A stretch of 7,429 nt of DNA, taken from Pontiellaceae bacterium. GTDB lineage: Bacteria > Verrucomicrobiota > Kiritimatiellia > Kiritimatiellales > Tichowtungiaceae. The notes beneath the pieces were generated by a model that had not been told where the DNA came from, did no database searches, and worked only from the letters and a program-made list of their open reading frames with translations. Within the stretch, counting starts at the first letter, position 1. Each line of letters begins with the position of its first letter. Positions 6,188-7,429 of the stretch are shown here, piece after piece. The translations under genes were made by a program, and so were the position numbers. The stretch spans positions 1 through 7,429 of the forward strand of contig JALOTS010000104.1 in the NCBI GenBank assembly GCA_025457785.1. Reading direction: 5' to 3'.

Positions 6188-6411
6188 AATGAAGTACGCG
6201 GCGAATAGGGAGATTTTAATCAAAATAATTAAGGTCAGAATAATTAAGATTACAACGGAGACGCAGTCGAACTGGACTTCATGAATGCAGAGCAAGTCTC
6301 CCGCTTGCTTGTTTCCGGGTGTAGAGGGGCATCTAATGGTTAAAGGTTCTCTTGGAGACTTTGTGTTAGATGTTCTACTGATTTCCGTCCCCGTTCGTTG
6401 CGTACTTCATT
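6188..6411 (+). other. 224-bp inverted-repeat element, candidate structured RNA or MITE
   Basis: The left arm 6188-6211 (beginning AATGAAGTACGC) is complementary to the right arm 6388-6411 (ending GCGTACTTCATT). Over 24 positions there are 20 Watson-Crick pairs, 3 G-U pairs and one mismatch, so a + strand RNA is better paired than the opposite strand. Inside are a hairpin AGCAAG/CTTGCT (6291-6309) and a longer arm 6321-6378 made of GTAG/CTAC, CATCTAA/TTAGATG, AAAG/CTTT and TCTC/GAGA. AATAATTAAG is directly repeated at 6224-6233 and 6239-6248. No transposase and no obvious target-site duplication are seen. With the repeat that follows, it explains most of the gene-free stretch 6098-6597; I see no gene there. 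Confidence 0.5.
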
Positions 6412-6457
6412 GCCACTCACTGCGTTCGTTGCCGTCCTGCCTTCGGCGGTCGTTGTA

Positions 6458-6553
6458 AAAAATTCTCCCATCTATGGAAATCGGCTGTTCCATCTGCGGA
6501 TAAACCTGGAATTTTACCATGCCTGGAGATCTTTGTGTCTTGAGCGTAGCGGG
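6458..6553 (+). repeat. Dispersed intergenic repeat, copy B
   Basis: Second copy of the repeat at 2005-2110, in the same orientation. The shared blocks are AAAAATTCTCCCATCT (6458-6473), GTTCCATCTGCGGATAAA (6487-6504), TGGAA, TTTAC and ATCTTTGT. AGCGTAGCGGG (6543-6553) follows the core here but precedes it in copy A, as expected if the unit can be tandem. TTCCA and TGGAA flank the central part and can pair. It lies 46 bp after the inverted-repeat element and 45 bp before the end of the degraded gene. Confidence 0.75.
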
Positions 6554-6597
6554 TGTTACAAACCGTGCAGAAAAACAAGAATTTGGCGGACAGTAGT

Positions 6598-7424
6598 TCA
6601 AAAAGATCTTCGAAGACGGGTGTCGGCTTTTTTCAAATCAAATGCTTCGGGGTCAAATTTTTTGCCCAGTCAGTCCTCCATTTCCTTGAACTTCGCACCC
6701 TTCGGGTGTTTGAGAATGTCAAGGGGGCGGTAATAGCCGCCCGAACCTCCGCAGTCTTCCGGCGGACAGGCGCGCTTTCCGCCCGTACAGGCCGGATCGT
6801 TTTTTACCCCATCAGGATTGAGATTTTTTTTCAGCAGAATGCCGTGTTCCCAGGAATCGCCGAAGTCATATTCGTAGATCAGTTTGTCTTTTTCTTTGCA
6901 AAGAACCTGTCCGATCGAAACGTCTGCGGTGCATTTAATCTCTTCTTCATAAAACATCTCCTCTTCCGCAATGTTGTTTGACCCGCATTTTCTTCCTGGT
7001 CTGCGATCAGATAATCTATCATCCCGTACGGACCATAGAACAGCAGATGCGCGATTTAGGCGGAGATGATCGTTACTTTTATTTCTGCCGAGGTTCCGTC
7101 GGACAGTACCAGCCGGGCATCCGCCGGGAAGGTTTCTTTGGAGACAAACGGCATGAACCGGTGCCCGGCACAACAAAACCGCTTCTTCCGGGAGAGGGGT
7201 AATCCGGAATTCCGTACCCTGAAACCAGATATACGGGGGATGAACAGTTTGTCATACACAGAGGTAAAAAGATACTCTGAGCCGATTGCGATATCAAAAA
7301 GGAACTCAACGGCTGTTTTACCGATCTTTTTTTTCAATGCAAAAAGCATCTCTTCGAATTCAAACGGCCCGGTTTACTGAAGGGCGAATTCCCGGATTAA
7401 ATCATACAGCCTTGTTGTTTTCAT
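6598..7424 (-). pseudogene. Degraded gene ending in a pRiA4b ORF-3-like domain
   Basis: Read on the - strand from an ATG at 7424 (MKTTRLYDLIREF), the frame meets a TAA at 7374-7376 and continues in the same frame as TGPFEFEEML... It seems to slip out of frame at about 7225-7170, resumes at AGHRFMPF, meets a second TAA at 7056-7058, and then changes frame near 6980. The part after that matches the C-terminal half of the pRiA4b ORF-3 family (Pfam PRiA4_ORF3): YDFGDSWEHGILL, then CTGGKRACPPEDCGG, then YxxxLDILKHP. A TGA at 6670-6672 follows KEMED exactly where the family has Trp (WLG), and the same frame continues LGKKFDPEAFDL to a TGA at 6598. These lesions make it a pseudogene. The usual N-terminal half of the family is not visible, so it may be a fusion of two decayed genes. 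The function of the intact family is poorly known; it is often found near mobile DNA. Confidence 0.75.
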
Positions 7425-7429
7425 GGAGG

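Noticed and set aside
5825..6295. 156-codon - strand ORF across the end of ccsA and the inverted-repeat element.
   Set aside because: Its downstream half is antisense to ccsA and its start lies within the folded element; the Ile/Leu run comes from the AT-rich AATAATTAAG repeats.
6407..6733. ORFs on both strands over the second repeat copy (6407-6601 on -, 6398-6733 on +).
   Set aside because: They translate the dispersed repeat and the antisense of the degraded gene; neither has a start signal or recognisable protein content.
1..7429. CRISPR arrays, tRNA and rRNA genes.
   Set aside because: No regularly spaced repeats of suitable length, no tRNA-like TTC-loop pattern and no rRNA-like sequence were seen on reading both strands.

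Overview
The window most resembles the PVC group of bacteria, probably Kiritimatiellota or a close Verrucomicrobiota relative. Three things point there: a secreted protein beginning with the 'VTSANVVGY' type of mature N-terminus common in those genomes, a PEP-CTERM (exosortase-sorted) protein, and short dispersed intergenic repeats. This is inference from protein style; no marker gene is present.

Layout. 1-253 is a regulatory leader with a perfect 24-bp palindrome and a candidate promoter overlapped by TACGTA-type sites. 254-1671 carries two exported proteins on the + strand: an internally duplicated secreted protein and a PEP-CTERM protein. They are 50 nt apart, each has a good Shine-Dalgarno, and a strong rho-independent terminator (1693-1719) follows. 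1720-2112 has no convincing gene. It holds a 125-nt segment that folds on paper into a very compact four-way junction (1830-1954) and copy A of a dispersed repeat (2005-2110). 2113-4209, on the - strand, encodes a large membrane protein fused to a spermidine-synthase-like domain. 4210-4401 is the divergent intergenic region.

4402-6097 (+ strand) is a tight, translationally coupled set: a 32-codon ORF of unknown function, a short ResB-like protein, and a CcsA/ResC haem-handling protein. Both junctions are ATGA stop/start overlaps. ResB and CcsA together form the System II cytochrome c synthetase that exports haem and attaches it to apocytochromes on the outer face of the inner membrane. No cytochrome gene lies in the window. 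6098-6597 is again gene-free and holds a 224-bp element closed by 24-bp complementary arms (6188-6411), followed by repeat copy B (6458-6553). 6598-7424 (- strand) is a degraded gene. Its 3' part is recognisably the C-terminal half of the plasmid pRiA4b ORF-3 family, and it is interrupted by at least three stops and by frame changes.

The most intriguing signal is non-coding. Both gene-free gaps contain a long closing stem with G-U pairs that favour a + strand RNA. In both, copies of the same repeat follow in the same orientation, 46-66 bp downstream. This may be a family of structured RNAs or a non-autonomous mobile element; only genome-wide comparison would tell.
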